From: an uncultured Acetatifactor sp.
GTDB taxonomy: Bacteria > Bacillota > Clostridia > Lachnospirales > Lachnospiraceae
Reading direction: 5' to 3'
NCBI GenBank assembly: GCA_910586515.1
Contig: CAJUGL010000061.1
Coordinates: 1 to 20,765 of the forward strand
DNA: 20,765 bases
The notes beneath the pieces were generated by a model, which saw only the letters and a list, made by a program, of their open reading frames with translations, did not search any database and was not told where the DNA came from. How positions within the stretch are numbered: the first letter of the stretch is position 1; each line of letters begins with the position of its first letter. Positions 7,501 to 15,110 of this stretch are shown one piece after another. Position numbers and translations under genes: made by a program.

Positions 7501-8232
7501 ATGCGGCTTGTAATCTGTGATGACGAACCCAGGGACCTGGACGAGTTGGAACGGCTGTTGCTGAACTACGGCAGCTGCCGCTTCGGCGTCCGCTTTGAAA
7601 TAGAAAAATTTTCCGACGCATCCGCTCTTCTGCACAAAATACAGAAGAACGAAATAGCAGAAATCTACATTCTGGACATCGTCATGTCACGGATGACAGG
7701 CATAGACCTGGGAAGCCAGATCAGAAAAAACAACAGCAGAAGCGCCCTGATTTATGTCACCGCCTCCGACGATTTCGCCATGGACGCCTACAATGTACAT
7801 GCCATCAGATACCTGCTGAAGCCGGTTGCGGAGAACAAACTTTTTGAAGCCCTGGATTACGCCCTGTCCCGGATGGAATCCCGAAAGGACGCCTACCCGG
7901 TAAAAATAAAGGGAGGCCTGGAATCCGTCCTTTACGCCGACATCGAATACATAGAAAATGCTTCCCGGAAACTGGAGGTCCACCTGACCAATGGGAAAAC
8001 AATAACAAGCATCAATATACGGACATCTTTTGAGGAAGCCACAAAGGAACTGATCCCTGCCGGAAACTTCCTCTATGTCCACAAGTCCTTCCTGATCAAC
8101 ATGGACCATGTCAGAACCCTGAATCAGAACACGGCGGTAATGGACAGCGGCGCAAATATTCCCGTAAGCAGAAAAAGTTCCCCGGATGCCCAAAAGGAAT
8201 ATCTCCTGTACATTTCAGAACAGCATAAATAA
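7501..8232 (+). CDS. LytTR family DNA-binding response regulator (first)
   Basis: This 243-residue protein starts at ATG 7501 with MRLVICDDEPRD. AGGAGG lies about 11 nt upstream, and the open frame further upstream has no other sensible start. Residues 1-120 are a receiver: acidic pair D7-D8, phospho-acceptor D59 (YILDIVM), Thr in YVTAS and K107 (YLLKP). Residues about 130-240 are a LytTR DNA-binding domain (ADIEYIENASRKLEVHL, NFLYVHKSFLINMDHV). Such regulators bind pairs of ~9-bp direct repeats and commonly control peptide, quorum or cell-surface functions. It is followed by a 7-TM GHKL kinase after a structured 143-bp gap, its probable partner. Confidence 0.92.
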   Translation: MRLVICDDEPRDLDELERLLLNYGSCRFGVRFEIEKFSDASALLHKIQKNEIAEIYILDIVMSRMTGIDLGSQIRKNNSRSALIYVTASDDFAMDAYNVHAIRYLLKPVAENKLFEALDYALSRMESRKDAYPVKIKGGLESVLYADIEYIENASRKLEVHLTNGKTITSINIRTSFEEATKELIPAGNFLYVHKSFLINMDHVRTLNQNTAVMDSGANIPVSRKSSPDAQKEYLLYISEQHK

Positions 8233-8240
8233 GTCCAAGT

Positions 8241-8361
8241 GCCGGCCAGGGCAGATGCGGAGCTATACTGCAGACCGCCTGGATTTGCAGTATAGCGGGA
8301 AAGTACCTGGCTGGCGGTCTGCAGTCTGGTTGTGCTGCAAATTTAATCGGCGTGCAGTATA
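8241..8361 (+). promoter_or_regulatory. Structured gap with mutually exclusive hairpins between regulator and kinase genes
   Basis: GCTATACTGCA (8262-8272) pairs perfectly with TGCAGTATAGC (8286-8296). The overlapping CTGCAGACCGCC (8268-8279) pairs perfectly with GGCGGTCTGCAG (8313-8324). The two cannot form together. An outer stem GCCGGCCAGG (8241-8250) / CCTGGCTGGC (8306-8315) fits the first fold only. TGCAGTATA recurs at 8353-8361, just before the kinase ribosome site. There is no U-tract, so it is not a simple terminator. It could tune kinase translation or mRNA stability, or be a dispersed palindromic repeat. Confidence 0.5.
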
Positions 8362-8375
8362 AATAAGGAGACAAC

Positions 8376-9665
8376 ATGAATTCTTTCACCACCCTGTCCT
8401 ACATTGTAAGCCACATATTCCTGATTCTGTATATTTATCTGTTTATCGTACACCGCTATTCCAGGCTTATCACAGGCCTTCTGTGCCTGGGCCTGTTTTC
8501 AGCCTTAAGCATACTGGACCTCTTCAAACTGCTTTTCTATCCGGACAGCCCCCTTTGCTATGTTCTGGTGACTGTACTGCAGATTATCGCAACCCAGTCC
8601 ACGGCCTTTTTCACTGCCAGGAAAAAAAGCGGCCAGTCCCTGTTTGTAGCGCTCAGCGCCTCCAGTTATGTAATAGCGGGCGCCGTCTCTTCTGCCATCC
8701 TTAAAATATGCACCGGAAGCTCCCTTGCAGGCATCCTGGGCGGCACTGCCGTACACCTTGGCATTTTGCTCCTCCTGTCCCTTACCGTCAGGAACAGCTG
8801 TCTGAAATTTCAGGAAAAACCCGTTCAGAAAGGCCTGTGGGAGCTTTGTCTGATACCCGTTTTCTTTTACTGCAGCTTTTCCTTCATTGCCTTTTTTCCC
8901 CATACGCTATACGACAATCCGGATAATATTCCCGGTATCGTGTTCATCCTGATCACCATGTTTATATCCTACATTGTGGTACTCCGATACCTGGAAAGCG
9001 AAAACAAAAGAAGCGCCATCTACTGGGAAAACAGGCTGCAGAATTCTTACATACAGGGACTGGAAAGCAGACACTATCTTGTGGAGCAGGCAGAACAGAA
9101 CCTGAAAATACTGCATCATGACCTCCGCCACTATTCCAGAATCATCGATTCCCTTCTGGAACAGAAAAACTATGAAAAAATCAGGGAAGTAAATGAGCAT
9201 ATACGCCACATGGCCAGTGAAAACAAAGTGGAGGAATACTGCGGCAACCTTGTGGTCAACACCATTCTCTCAAGCATGATGGCAAAGGCCCTGTCCCTTG
9301 ATATCAAAGTGGATCTGGATGCCAGAATCCCAAAGGAAATACCGGTGAACGATTATGAACTCACCCTTGTAATCGCAAATCTGTTTGAGAATGCACTCCA
9401 ATGCGTGAAAACCCTTGAACAGGAAAAAAGGCATATTGAAATAAAAATCCACTGCCTGGACCACCGTTTATTTATCCAGACCAAAAACCAATACCGGGAT
9501 GAAATCCTTCTGGACCCTGACACAAAGCTTCCCAGAAGCAGGAAAAAGGGAGACCATGGACTGGGAATGCAGAGCGTACGGTCCTTTTCCGAAAAAATAA
9601 AGGGCACTGTAGGCTGCGATACGGAAAACGGCATCTTCCGGATCACCATGTACGCCAAACTTTAA
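8376..9665 (+). CDS. 7-TM sensor histidine kinase, GHKL type (AgrC/VirS-like)
   Basis: This 429-residue protein starts at ATG 8376 behind AAGGAG 6-7 nt upstream. Residues 1-205 hold about seven hydrophobic helices with short loops, the usual peptide-sensing style of AgrC-type kinases. A linker helix leads to the dimerisation motif HHDLRHY with H248 as the likely phosphorylated His. The GHKL ATPase has an N box (NLFENALQ, N335/N339) and a G box (GDHGLGMQSV, near 392-401). It acts in the membrane and should phosphorylate the upstream LytTR regulator, the downstream one, or both. The signal is unknown. The next gene starts 54 nt later, consistent with one operon. Confidence 0.92.
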   Translation: MNSFTTLSYIVSHIFLILYIYLFIVHRYSRLITGLLCLGLFSALSILDLFKLLFYPDSPLCYVLVTVLQIIATQSTAFFTARKKSGQSLFVALSASSYVIAGAVSSAILKICTGSSLAGILGGTAVHLGILLLLSLTVRNSCLKFQEKPVQKGLWELCLIPVFFYCSFSFIAFFPHTLYDNPDNIPGIVFILITMFISYIVVLRYLESENKRSAIYWENRLQNSYIQGLESRHYLVEQAEQNLKILHHDLRHYSRIIDSLLEQKNYEKIREVNEHIRHMASENKVEEYCGNLVVNTILSSMMAKALSLDIKVDLDARIPKEIPVNDYELTLVIANLFENALQCVKTLEQEKRHIEIKIHCLDHRLFIQTKNQYRDEILLDPDTKLPRSRKKGDHGLGMQSVRSFSEKIKGTVGCDTENGIFRITMYAKL

Positions 9666-9719
9666 ATGACGATTCCCGGCAGTCCAAAAAAAGCCAACAG
9701 GAAAAAGGAATCTTACCGT

Positions 9720-10421
9720 ATGAACCTGAAAATAGCCATATGCGACGACGATAACAGCCAGAGGGAATTCCTGTCCGGAATCGCCTCCTCCTGGGCCGGG
9801 AAAACGCGGCGCCTTGCTGAAATCCGAAAATATGCGGACGCGAAAGCCTTTCTCTTCGATTATGATGAGGAGAAGGATTTCGACATCCTGCTTCTGGATG
9901 TGGAGATGCCGGGAATGAGCGGTGTGGAACTGGCGAAAGAGATAAGGCGGGAAAACAAATCCCTGCAGATCATCTTCATCACCGGATACTACGAATATTT
10001 CAGCGACGGATTTGACGTATCCGCCCTCCATTACCTGCTGAAGCCGGTGGATGATGCGAAGCTCTGCCCGGTTCTGGACAGGGCGGCTTACAATCTGTCT
10101 TTCCGGCAGCGCTGTGTCCTGGTTGCGGACAAAGACGGCAGCGTAAAGGTACCCCTTGCCGATATTGTCTATATTGAGTCCGAAAATGTGTATATTGCCG
10201 TACATACGCTTCAGGAAGTCTACCGGATGCGCATGGCTTTGAGCAGGTTTTCGGAACAGCTGGACCAGACTTTTTTTAAGGTACACCGCTCTTTTGTTGT
10301 GAACCTGAACTATATTAAGAAAATCACACGTTCCCAGATCACCATGGCAAACGGCGACTCACTTCCCCTGCGCAGGGGGCTGTATGGGGATATCTACAGC
10401 GCGTTGGCCAGATACCTGTGA
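9720..10421 (+). CDS. LytTR family DNA-binding response regulator (second)
   Basis: This 233-residue protein starts at ATG 9720 (MNLKIAICDDDNSQREF) with AAAAAGGA upstream. An in-frame ATG at 9666 would add 18 basic residues and has no ribosome site. The receiver has D9-D10, phospho-acceptor D60 (ILLLDVEMPGMSG) and K108 (YLLKP). The LytTR domain spans about residues 130-233 (ADIVYIESENVYIAVHT, TFFKVHRSFVVNLNYI). It has a more canonical phosphorylation site (LLLDVEMPG) than the first regulator. It sits between a membrane kinase and a soluble kinase, so its partner is ambiguous. Confidence 0.92.
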   Translation: MNLKIAICDDDNSQREFLSGIASSWAGKTRRLAEIRKYADAKAFLFDYDEEKDFDILLLDVEMPGMSGVELAKEIRRENKSLQIIFITGYYEYFSDGFDVSALHYLLKPVDDAKLCPVLDRAAYNLSFRQRCVLVADKDGSVKVPLADIVYIESENVYIAVHTLQEVYRMRMALSRFSEQLDQTFFKVHRSFVVNLNYIKKITRSQITMANGDSLPLRRGLYGDIYSALARYL

Positions 10422-10521
10422 CCCGGCAGTGCCGCCCAGGACATATCCCGGAAGACTGCACGGAAGAACCAACCCCCAAAAAGAACGCCGGAAAACCGGA
10501 TTCCAAAACAGGGAGAACATC

Positions 10522-11166
10522 ATGTTTTTAGATAAGCTTATCGCCAAAAAAGTTGCCGCCTTTGAGCAGGAACTTCTGCAGAAATACTACGCCGAAGTGG
10601 AAAATATGTACGGGAAAATGAGAGGTTGGCGGCACGATTACAGGCATCACATCCAGGCCATGAAAGTCCATGCCTCCAGGGGAGAGATGGCGGAAATCCA
10701 ACGCTATCTGGATATGTTGGACCAGGACCTGACCAATGTGGAAACTGTGATCAGAACCGGAAACAGCGCCGCGGACGCCGTTTTGAACAGCAAGCTGTCC
10801 CTGGCAGGGGAAAGACAGATTCGGGTCAGAACAAGCGTTCGCATTCCTGTACACCTGACCACACCGGAACTGGATTTATGTACCATTCTGGGAAATCTCC
10901 TGGACAATGCCATGGAAGCCTGTATGGAGCTGCCCCCGGAGAAACGGCTGATCCGCATTTATATGGAAATGAAAGGGAATTTCCTGTATTCCGCCCTGAC
11001 AAATACCGCCGGAGGCCGGAAAAAGAATCACTTCCGCACCACCAGAGGAGCCGGCCGGGGACTGGGGCTTAACCGGGTGGACGCCATTGTGAAAAAACTG
11101 GGCGGGCATGTCACCAGGGCCTCCGAGGAGGAAGCCTTTTCCACGGAAGTATTGCTGCCGCAGTAA
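10522..11166 (+). CDS. Soluble GHKL histidine kinase-like protein without a membrane sensor
   Basis: This 214-residue protein starts at ATG 10522, preceded by GGGAG about 7 nt upstream. It begins almost directly with the dimerisation region (GKMRGWRHDYRHHIQAMK, H38 the likely phospho-His), then a GHKL ATPase with N box NLLDNAMEA (N125, N129) and G box GAGRGLGLNRV. No hydrophobic segment exists, whereas relatives carry five to seven helices in front. Either the sensor was lost, or it is a cytosolic phosphotransfer or heterodimer partner for the membrane kinase upstream. The 100-bp gap upstream has no stop-free extension encoding helices. It is the last gene before the terminator. Confidence 0.85.
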   Translation: MFLDKLIAKKVAAFEQELLQKYYAEVENMYGKMRGWRHDYRHHIQAMKVHASRGEMAEIQRYLDMLDQDLTNVETVIRTGNSAADAVLNSKLSLAGERQIRVRTSVRIPVHLTTPELDLCTILGNLLDNAMEACMELPPEKRLIRIYMEMKGNFLYSALTNTAGGRKKNHFRTTRGAGRGLGLNRVDAIVKKLGGHVTRASEEEAFSTEVLLPQ

Positions 11167-11206
11167 CCGCCCCGGTTCACCCCAGGCATCCCGTAGCTTT
11201 GCCTGA

Positions 11207-11258
11207 AGCGCATTTGACATCAAATTTTCCGCATTTGGTATCAAACTGCGCTTTTTTT
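11207..11258 (+). terminator. Strong intrinsic terminator after the soluble kinase gene
   Basis: AGCGCATTTGA pairs with TCAAA-C-TGCGCT (one bulged C). The stem then continues through a C/A mismatch into ATCAAAT / ATTTGGT around a TTTCCGC loop, and seven T follow (11252-11258). It begins 41 nt past the stop codon. The two halves are also near-identical direct repeats 21 bp apart (see findings). Confidence 0.8.
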
Positions 11259-11267
11259 CTGCCTGCA

Positions 11268-11276
11268 TGCTATACT
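11268..11276 (+). promoter_or_regulatory. Extended -10 promoter of the ABC exporter pair
   Basis: TGC-TATACT is an extended -10 element 67 nt upstream of ATG 11344 and directly after the terminator. No good -35 hexamer exists at 16-18 bp (the region reads GCGCTT), which suggests dependence on an activator. Confidence 0.55.
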
Positions 11277-11343
11277 AATACTTGCATTTCAGATATGCGG
11301 AAATACAGACATACGCAGAAGTACAGGCATGGAGGATGAGCTG

Positions 11344-13179
11344 ATGAAGAAAAAAGAAACAAAGAAGCATAAATATACCACATTTGGCTGCCTTCTGTGG
11401 GCCGTAAAACAGCTTTGGAAACTGGATAAATGGTTCCTGTTTTTCATTTTTGCAGCCTTCCTGCCGGAGGCAGCGCGTTCTCTTGCGGCGGATTCCTTTC
11501 CGGGACTCCTTATTGACTCCGTGGGCAGGGGCGCGGCATTCAGACAGCTCCTGCCCACATGCGCCGTCTACATTGCCCTGCGCATTCTGCTGAATCTGCT
11601 CCAGGACTTCATTGACTCCCGGAGACAGGGAAGAAAATACTATCCCACATTTGTCTATCAGGCGCAAATGCGCGCCCGGGAAAATTATGAAACGGACTAT
11701 GAAAATACCTTTCGGCAGGACTTTAAGGAAATCAGCGGATATGCCTGGGACGACGCCTGCAGGGGCAACTGCTCTGCGGAATTCTTCTGGCAGGATCTGT
11801 CCCAGGTCCTTTACCATGTGACAGCCATTGCAGCCTATATCTCGCTGCTGACCGTGCTGAATCCTGTTCTGGTGGCAGTGACCGCCGCGGTATCCCTGGG
11901 ATCCTATTTTACTTCCAGATGGCGTGCCGTATATTATGAAAAAAACAAGCACAAATGGGAAAAAGAAATTCGAAAACGAAACTATCTAAACGGACTTTCC
12001 GGAGATTTCTCACCGGCTAAGGACATCAAACTCTACGGCCTGGAAAACTGGCTGCAAAACATGATGCAGGAATACCAGGACTTCATTCTGGCCTGGAACA
12101 AACGCTGTAGCCTGCGGGAGCTTTGGGCCAGGCTTTTGTACTGGCTCATGGATCTGGTGAAGAACTGCGCCGCCTATTTTGTCCTTATCGGCTTTTACCT
12201 TAACGGCAGTATCAGCGTGGGAGAATTTGTCTTCTACTTCAACATGCTTCTAAGCCTGGGCGGATTTTTCGAGTCCGTTATCAGGGACCTGGCCAGGCTG
12301 AATACCCGGGCGGAAAAAATTGCCTGCTACCGGGAATTCTACGATTATCCGGACAAGTTCAACCACAAAAAGGGCTGCCCCCTTCCTTCCGGGCCTGTCT
12401 CCATTGAGCTGCGGGATGTCTGGTACCGATACGACGGAGCCTGCACGGATACCCTGAAGGGGATCAGCCTGCAGATAAAAGCAGGGGAAAAACTGGCTCT
12501 GGTTGGGCAAAACGGCTCCGGAAAAACCACCCTGGTGAAACTGATCTGCGGATTATTTCAACCCACCAAAGGCGAAATACTGGTGAACGGAAGAGATATC
12601 CGGGAGTACAATATCGAAGAATACTACTCCCTGATTTCCGCAGTTTTCCAGGAAATCCGGCCAATTGCCTTCACTGTTTTTGAGTTTGTGGCAGGCGTGG
12701 ATTCAGAGCGTCCTGGGGCAAGAGAAGCTGCTGCTGCAGCCATGAAAGCTTCGGGAATCTATGAAAAAGTCCGGAGCCTGCCCGGTGGAATGGATACTCA
12801 CCTGATAAAGGGAATCTATGACGACGGGGTGGATTTTTCCGGGGGAGAGATGCAGAAACTGGTTCTGGCCAGATCCATCTACAAGCTCAGCCCCATTCTT
12901 GTCCTGGACGAACCCACCGCCGCCCTTGACCCCATTGCGGAAAACAAACTGTATCTGCAGTACCGGACCCTCACCCGGGGAAAAACCTCCGTCTATATCT
13001 CCCACCGATTTGCCTCCACCCGCTTCTGTGACCGGATTGTCCTGCTGGAAGACGGTGTGATAAAGGAAATCGGCTCCCACGAAGAACTGATGGCGAAAAA
13101 CGGCAACTATGCCTCCATGTTCGGTGTACAGAGCAAGTACTATCAAGACGGTAAAGAAGACAGCGCGGCCCATACATGA
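11344..13179 (+). CDS. ABC exporter half-transporter (membrane domain fused to ATPase), first of a pair
   Basis: This protein has 611 residues from ATG 11344, chosen because GGAGG lies 8 nt upstream; ATG 11329 has none. Residues about 15-325 are a type-1 exporter membrane domain with six helices. The ATPase has Walker A GQNGSGKTT near 388-396, Q-loop VFQE, signature FSGGE near 498-502 (instead of LSGGQ), Walker B ILVLDEP near 518-524 and H-loop YISHR. The catalytic Glu is present. No N-terminal C39 peptidase domain exists, so it would not cleave a leader itself. It pairs with the next gene, a likely heterodimer exporting a peptide, lipid or drug. Its position next to LytTR genes favours a peptide signal or antimicrobial, which is an inference. 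Confidence 0.9.
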   Translation: MKKKETKKHKYTTFGCLLWAVKQLWKLDKWFLFFIFAAFLPEAARSLAADSFPGLLIDSVGRGAAFRQLLPTCAVYIALRILLNLLQDFIDSRRQGRKYYPTFVYQAQMRARENYETDYENTFRQDFKEISGYAWDDACRGNCSAEFFWQDLSQVLYHVTAIAAYISLLTVLNPVLVAVTAAVSLGSYFTSRWRAVYYEKNKHKWEKEIRKRNYLNGLSGDFSPAKDIKLYGLENWLQNMMQEYQDFILAWNKRCSLRELWARLLYWLMDLVKNCAAYFVLIGFYLNGSISVGEFVFYFNMLLSLGGFFESVIRDLARLNTRAEKIACYREFYDYPDKFNHKKGCPLPSGPVSIELRDVWYRYDGACTDTLKGISLQIKAGEKLALVGQNGSGKTTLVKLICGLFQPTKGEILVNGRDIREYNIEEYYSLISAVFQEIRPIAFTVFEFVAGVDSERPGAREAAAAAMKASGIYEKVRSLPGGMDTHLIKGIYDDGVDFSGGEMQKLVLARSIYKLSPILVLDEPTAALDPIAENKLYLQYRTLTRGKTSVYISHRFASTRFCDRIVLLEDGVIKEIGSHEELMAKNGNYASMFGVQSKYYQDGKEDSAAHT

Positions 13180-13213
13180 GGCTGCCGCGCGGAACGAAAA
13201 CAGGAGAACAGAC

Positions 13214-15019
13214 ATGAAAAAACACAGCGCAACAAAGAGGGCATTCAGACAATACAGGAGCTACAATCCCAAGTACTTCCCCCTATACTTCCTGAAGACA
13301 ATTTTCAAAAATATCTCTTTTTACTTCAACCTCTGGATGACTGCGGAGATCATCAACTCGCTTTCCCGGGGACAGGAAAAAAGGGAGCTTTATTTCCTGG
13401 CGGCGGCAGCGTTGACAGGCATCCTGCTGATCCGCTCCGCTGCGGCCGTCCTGGACAGACAGGTGGAAACCGCCCTTGAAATTCTGGAAAACCGCCAGGC
13501 GGAGGCCTTTTACCGCAAAACCCTGGGCCTGGACTACGACAAGATCGAAAATCCGGACATCCGCCAGATGAGAAGAAAAATAGACGAAAACCAGTTTATC
13601 AATTCCTATGGTGTCGTCAATATGAGAAATACCGCGGAGCTACTTATGGACTGCCTGGTAAATCTGGCTTTCTCCGCCTTTCTGTTTGGGGAAATGCTTT
13701 CCCTGATGGCGGCTGCACCGTTTTCCCGGACCAGTCTGCTGCTCCTGGCAGCGCTGACTGCATCCGTAGCCGGAGGCTTCCTCTTCCGGCTACGCGGCGG
13801 CCAGAAAACCGCCGCATTCTGGGACAATATCGGAAAGCATATGCTGAAGGAAAACCGACTTAGCCGGGGATTTTTTCCATCCGGAACAGACAATCGAATA
13901 TACCGTCAGCAGCTGACAATAGACAGATTTTTCCGGAAATTCAACCAGGAACACAGAAAGATTTTCATGGATACCCAACATAAAATCTTCTGTTTTGTCA
14001 CGGTTCCCGGAACGGTCTTTTTCTGGCTGACAACAGGCTTCTCCTATCTCATCGTGTGCTATTACTGCGCACTGGGCGCCTTCCCTGTGGGAAGCATCAT
14101 CAAATATGTAAGTTATCTGGGGAGATTGACGGAATGTATTCAGACGCTTCTGGATATTCCCGGCAGGATTTGGCAAAACGAAAAATTCCTGGCAGACTAC
14201 CTTGCCTTCTTTGACATCAAAAACGATATGTACCAGGGCAGCCTGGCCGTGGAAAAGCGCAGCGACAGGCAATTTGACATCACCTTCCGCAACGTCAGCT
14301 TCCGGTACGCGGGCAGCCGCAGCTTTGCCCTGCGCAACATCAATCTGGACCTGCGTTCCGGAGAACGTCTGGCTGTGGTAGGCATGAACGGAAGCGGCAA
14401 AACCACCTTCATAAAGCTCCTCTGCCGCCTCTATGAACCCACGGAAGGAGAGATCATCATGAATGATTTCAATATCCGCAAATACGATTACCGCCAGTAC
14501 CTGGACATTTTCTCCGTGGTTTTCCAGGACTATAACCTGCTTGCGGTTCCCCTGGGAAACAATGTGTCCTGCAGCGCCTCCTGGGATGAAGAGCGGGCCA
14601 GGCGGCTGCTGGAGGAGACTGGGTTTGGAAAGCGGTACCGTGAGATGCCCAGGGGACTGGAAACCCCCATCTATAAGGATTTTGACGCAGACGGAGTGGA
14701 GCTATCCGGCGGGGAAACCCAGAAAATCGCCCTTGCCCGGGCGCTGTACCGGGACACCCCATTCATCATCCTGGATGAGCCAACCGCTGCCCTGGACCCC
14801 CTTGCGGAAGCGGAAATTTATGAAAAATTTGACCGGATCGCGGGAGACAGAACCACCATCTATATCAGCCACCGCCTGTCCTCCTGCAGACTCTGCGACA
14901 GAATCCTGGTGTTCCACGAGGGCAGAATCGTCCAGACCGGAACCCACCAGGAACTCCTTGCAGATGAAACCGGAAAATATTACGAGATGTGGCATGCCCA
15001 GGCGCAGTATTATGCCTAG
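13214..15019 (+). CDS. ABC exporter half-transporter (membrane domain fused to ATPase), second of a pair
   Basis: This protein has 601 residues from ATG 13214, preceded by AGGAG about 8 nt upstream; the open frame to 13109 overlaps the previous gene and has no ribosome site. The membrane domain covers about residues 20-320. The ATPase has Walker A GMNGSGKTT (390-398), Q-loop VFQDYN, signature ELSGGE (496-501), Walker B FIILDEP (517-523) and H553 in YISHRLS. Both partners keep the catalytic Glu, so neither site shows the classic degeneracy of heterodimeric exporters. It lies 34 nt after the first half-transporter and is almost certainly co-transcribed. The gene to its right is convergent. Confidence 0.9.
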   Translation: MKKHSATKRAFRQYRSYNPKYFPLYFLKTIFKNISFYFNLWMTAEIINSLSRGQEKRELYFLAAAALTGILLIRSAAAVLDRQVETALEILENRQAEAFYRKTLGLDYDKIENPDIRQMRRKIDENQFINSYGVVNMRNTAELLMDCLVNLAFSAFLFGEMLSLMAAAPFSRTSLLLLAALTASVAGGFLFRLRGGQKTAAFWDNIGKHMLKENRLSRGFFPSGTDNRIYRQQLTIDRFFRKFNQEHRKIFMDTQHKIFCFVTVPGTVFFWLTTGFSYLIVCYYCALGAFPVGSIIKYVSYLGRLTECIQTLLDIPGRIWQNEKFLADYLAFFDIKNDMYQGSLAVEKRSDRQFDITFRNVSFRYAGSRSFALRNINLDLRSGERLAVVGMNGSGKTTFIKLLCRLYEPTEGEIIMNDFNIRKYDYRQYLDIFSVVFQDYNLLAVPLGNNVSCSASWDEERARRLLEETGFGKRYREMPRGLETPIYKDFDADGVELSGGETQKIALARALYRDTPFIILDEPTAALDPLAEAEIYEKFDRIAGDRTTIYISHRLSSCRLCDRILVFHEGRIVQTGTHQELLADETGKYYEMWHAQAQYYA

Positions 15020-15030
15020 CATGACCCGCA

Positions 15031-15110
15031 CCGCTGTTATACTGCAGGTTCCTGCCAGTGCAGTCTCTTCCCGCACTGCCGTCAGGAGCTTGCGCTGCTA
15101 TACTTTTTCA
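15031..15110. repeat. Intergenic repeats sharing a TATACTGCAG-type motif with the 8.3 kb gap
   Basis: CGCTGTTATACT (15032-15043) and CGCTGCTATACT (15094-15105) are direct repeats with one mismatch. Between them CAGTGC / GCACTG forms a hairpin. The motif matches CCGCTATACTGCA, the reverse complement of 8286-8298. The element fills the gap between two convergent genes and runs into the end of the permease gene; no proper U-tract follows the central hairpin. Confidence 0.45.

Noticed and set aside
9468..10286. 272-codon minus-strand open frame over the kinase/regulator junction
   Set aside because: It is antisense to two clear genes and has no recognisable domain or ribosome site.
11301..11330. 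AAATACAGACAT / AAGTACAGGCAT direct repeats (18-bp period) in the exporter leader
   Set aside because: They are short and imperfect, and lie between the promoter and the ribosome site; no known element matches.
15048..15082. CAGTGC/GCACTG hairpin considered as a terminator between the convergent genes
   Set aside because: The stem is short and no U-tract follows on either strand, so I listed the region as a repeat only.
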